From assembly GCF_963378085.1 (NCBI RefSeq), contig NZ_OY726395.1, positions 2,356,001-2,420,000 of the forward strand: a stretch of DNA of 64,000 bases. Reading direction: 5' to 3'. Positions 63,159 to 64,000 of this stretch are shown piece by piece. Numbering within the stretch: the first letter of the stretch is position 1; each line of letters starts with the position of its first letter. Below the pieces are notes generated by a model, which was not told the origin of the DNA, searched no databases, and was given only the letters and a program-made list of their open reading frames with translations. A program made the position numbers and the translations under genes. This DNA comes from Mycolicibacterium sp. MU0050. Lineage in GTDB: Bacteria; Actinomycetota; Actinomycetes; Mycobacteriales; Mycobacteriaceae.

Positions 63159-64000
63159 CTAGCGGCGGCGCCGACCGGTCGGTTCCTCGACGCGCTTGAC
63201 CCGGCGCCGGTACGACGACGGGGTCTCGCCGCTGAACTGCGCGAATGCCCGCGTGAACGAGCTCAGGTTGTCGAAGCCCACGGCGCTGGACACGTCCTGC
63301 ACGCTGGTTTCGGGCAATGCCAGCAACGCCATGGCCCGCAACATCCGGGCGTGCAGCAGGTAGGTGCGCCAGGAGATCCCCAGGGTGTCGCCGAACAGTC
63401 GGCGCAGCGTCCGCTCGGAGACCGCGACGGCTCGGCTGACGTCCTCGGCGCTGACCGACTGCAGGTGTTCCTTGGTGTAGGCCATGGCGGCGGCCACGAT
63501 GGGATGGTCCGAGGTGGGCAGGTTCAGCGGCGCCTCGTGATCCAGCGCATCGGCGACCAGGTGCGCCAGAGTCCGGAAGAAGCCGTCGGCGATCGCCTCC
63601 TCCTCGCGAGAGCCCACGCGGCGGTCGATCGGCCAGCGCAGCGCGTAGATCATCATCTCCCGGATCAGCGGCGACACCGCGAGGATCCGGGCGCGATTGC
63701 CGGCGTGCGGGAGTAGCTGCGGATCGAACATCACCGCGATGGTCTTGACGTCGGGGTTCATCGTCGCCGAATGCTCCAGGCCGACCGGCAGCCAGGCCGC
63801 CTGCTGCGGGGGCAGCAGATAGTGGCCGGCCCGGGTCTCGACCTCGACGACGCCGCCCATGGCGTATTCGATCTGGTGGACGTCGTGGGAATGCCAGCCG
63901 GTCAGCAGCTTGTCGCCCTCGTACAGATAGCTGCCGGCCAGGGCGCGGCCACCCCGGCGCAGGTCGATCTGCCGGGGCGTGGCCGATTCTGCATCATGTC
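63159..64000 (-). CDS. AraC-family transcriptional regulator (5' end outside window)
   Basis: At least 280 residues. An N-terminal cupin sensor ends with HSHDVHQIEYAMGGVVEVET and GHYLLPPQQAAWLPVGLEHS, the classic ligand pocket; the C-terminal double HTH follows: AMAYTKEHLQSVSAEDVSRA, then AVSERTLRRLFGDTLGISWR and DVSSAVGFDNLSSFTRAFAQ. The frame is open to the right edge with no credible start codon inside the window, so the true start lies beyond base 64000. Stop at 63159. Expected to act with a local hydrolase or reductase gene; inducer unknown. Confidence 0.9.
   Translation of the reverse strand, partial: HDAESATPRQIDLRRGGRALAGSYLYEGDKLLTGWHSHDVHQIEYAMGGVVEVETRAGHYLLPPQQAAWLPVGLEHSATMNPDVKTIAVMFDPQLLPHAGNRARILAVSPLIREMMIYALRWPIDRRVGSREEEAIADGFFRTLAHLVADALDHEAPLNLPTSDHPIVAAAMAYTKEHLQSVSAEDVSRAVAVSERTLRRLFGDTLGISWRTYLLHARMLRAMALLALPETSVQDVSSAVGFDNLSSFTRAFAQFSGETPSSYRRRVKRVEEPTGRRRR

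Overview
The window looks like a chromosomal segment of a mycobacterium, probably a rapidly growing Mycolicibacterium-type species. Base composition is very GC-rich and there are many GTG starts. Lineage-typical genes are present: apa, an Rpf, irtAB, CYP124, CYP125 and a CYP140-like P450, F420/deazaflavin-type oxidoreductases, and ferredoxin FdxA. Gene order follows, in broken form, the M. tuberculosis segment from gnd1 (Rv1844c) to cinA (Rv1901). Conserved blocks are gnd1-M56 peptidase-blaI, thioesterase-ureABCFGD-ndh-LLM-SDR, apa-Rv1861, Rv1863c, Rv1866-1868, bfrA, a CYP140-like P450, an Rpf gene and cinA. Unrelated islands sit between them. I saw no tRNA, rRNA, IS element, prophage or CRISPR.

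Layout. 0-3.2 kb: the 5' part of gnd, an M56/BlaI pair, an IdeR-box-controlled FhuF-like gene, and a short non-coding transcription unit with its own IdeR box and terminator, matching the iron sRNA MrsI in position and architecture. 3.2-8 kb: a hotdog thioesterase and a compact urease operon. 8-13.1 kb: ndh, an F420-type oxidoreductase, an SDR-like protein, the proline-rich secreted antigen Apa and a small membrane protein. 13.1-17.5 kb: an Acg-like nitroreductase under a DosR-type box, a CPBP membrane protease and phosphoketolase. 17.6-23.5 kb: CoA-transferase, thiolase-like and epimerase-fusion genes, then a reductase remnant. 23.6-30.2 kb: a deazaflavin-type protein, lon with a HAIR-like element, and a receptor-cyclase/cyclic-nucleotide-channel pair in which both nucleotide-handling domains look degenerate.

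30.4-43 kb: an amylase-family enzyme and a deaminase, the irtAB siderophore importer with an IdeR box, TPR and FUSC proteins, EthD-like and crotonase enzymes, then divergent bfd/bfrA with three IdeR-type boxes between them. 42.9-49 kb: a KstR-type box, a CMD-family protein, TesB, two P450s (CYP140-like and CYP124) and a threonine-synthase-like enzyme. 49-53 kb: an Rpf, a thioredoxin-fold/CcdA pair, fdxA with DosR-type boxes and a proline-rich DUF7159-type protein. 53-59.7 kb: a fatty acid hydroxylase-like membrane protein, a FadR-type regulator, CYP125, three small exported proteins, a nitronate-monooxygenase-like enzyme with a perfect KstR-type motif, and an epoxide hydrolase. 59.8-64 kb: a GyrA-like/GNAT fusion, cinA, a deazaflavin-type protein, an alpha/beta hydrolase and an AraC regulator cut by the right edge.

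The strongest shared theme is iron: uptake (irtAB), an FhuF-like protein, storage and release (bfrA, bfd) and a putative sparing sRNA, all next to IdeR-type boxes. Secondary themes are dormancy/hypoxia (DosR-type boxes at the acg-like gene and fdxA; an Rpf) and sterol or branched-lipid oxidation (CYP124, CYP125, KstR-type boxes). Family calls rest on motifs and remembered family sequences; no searches were run.
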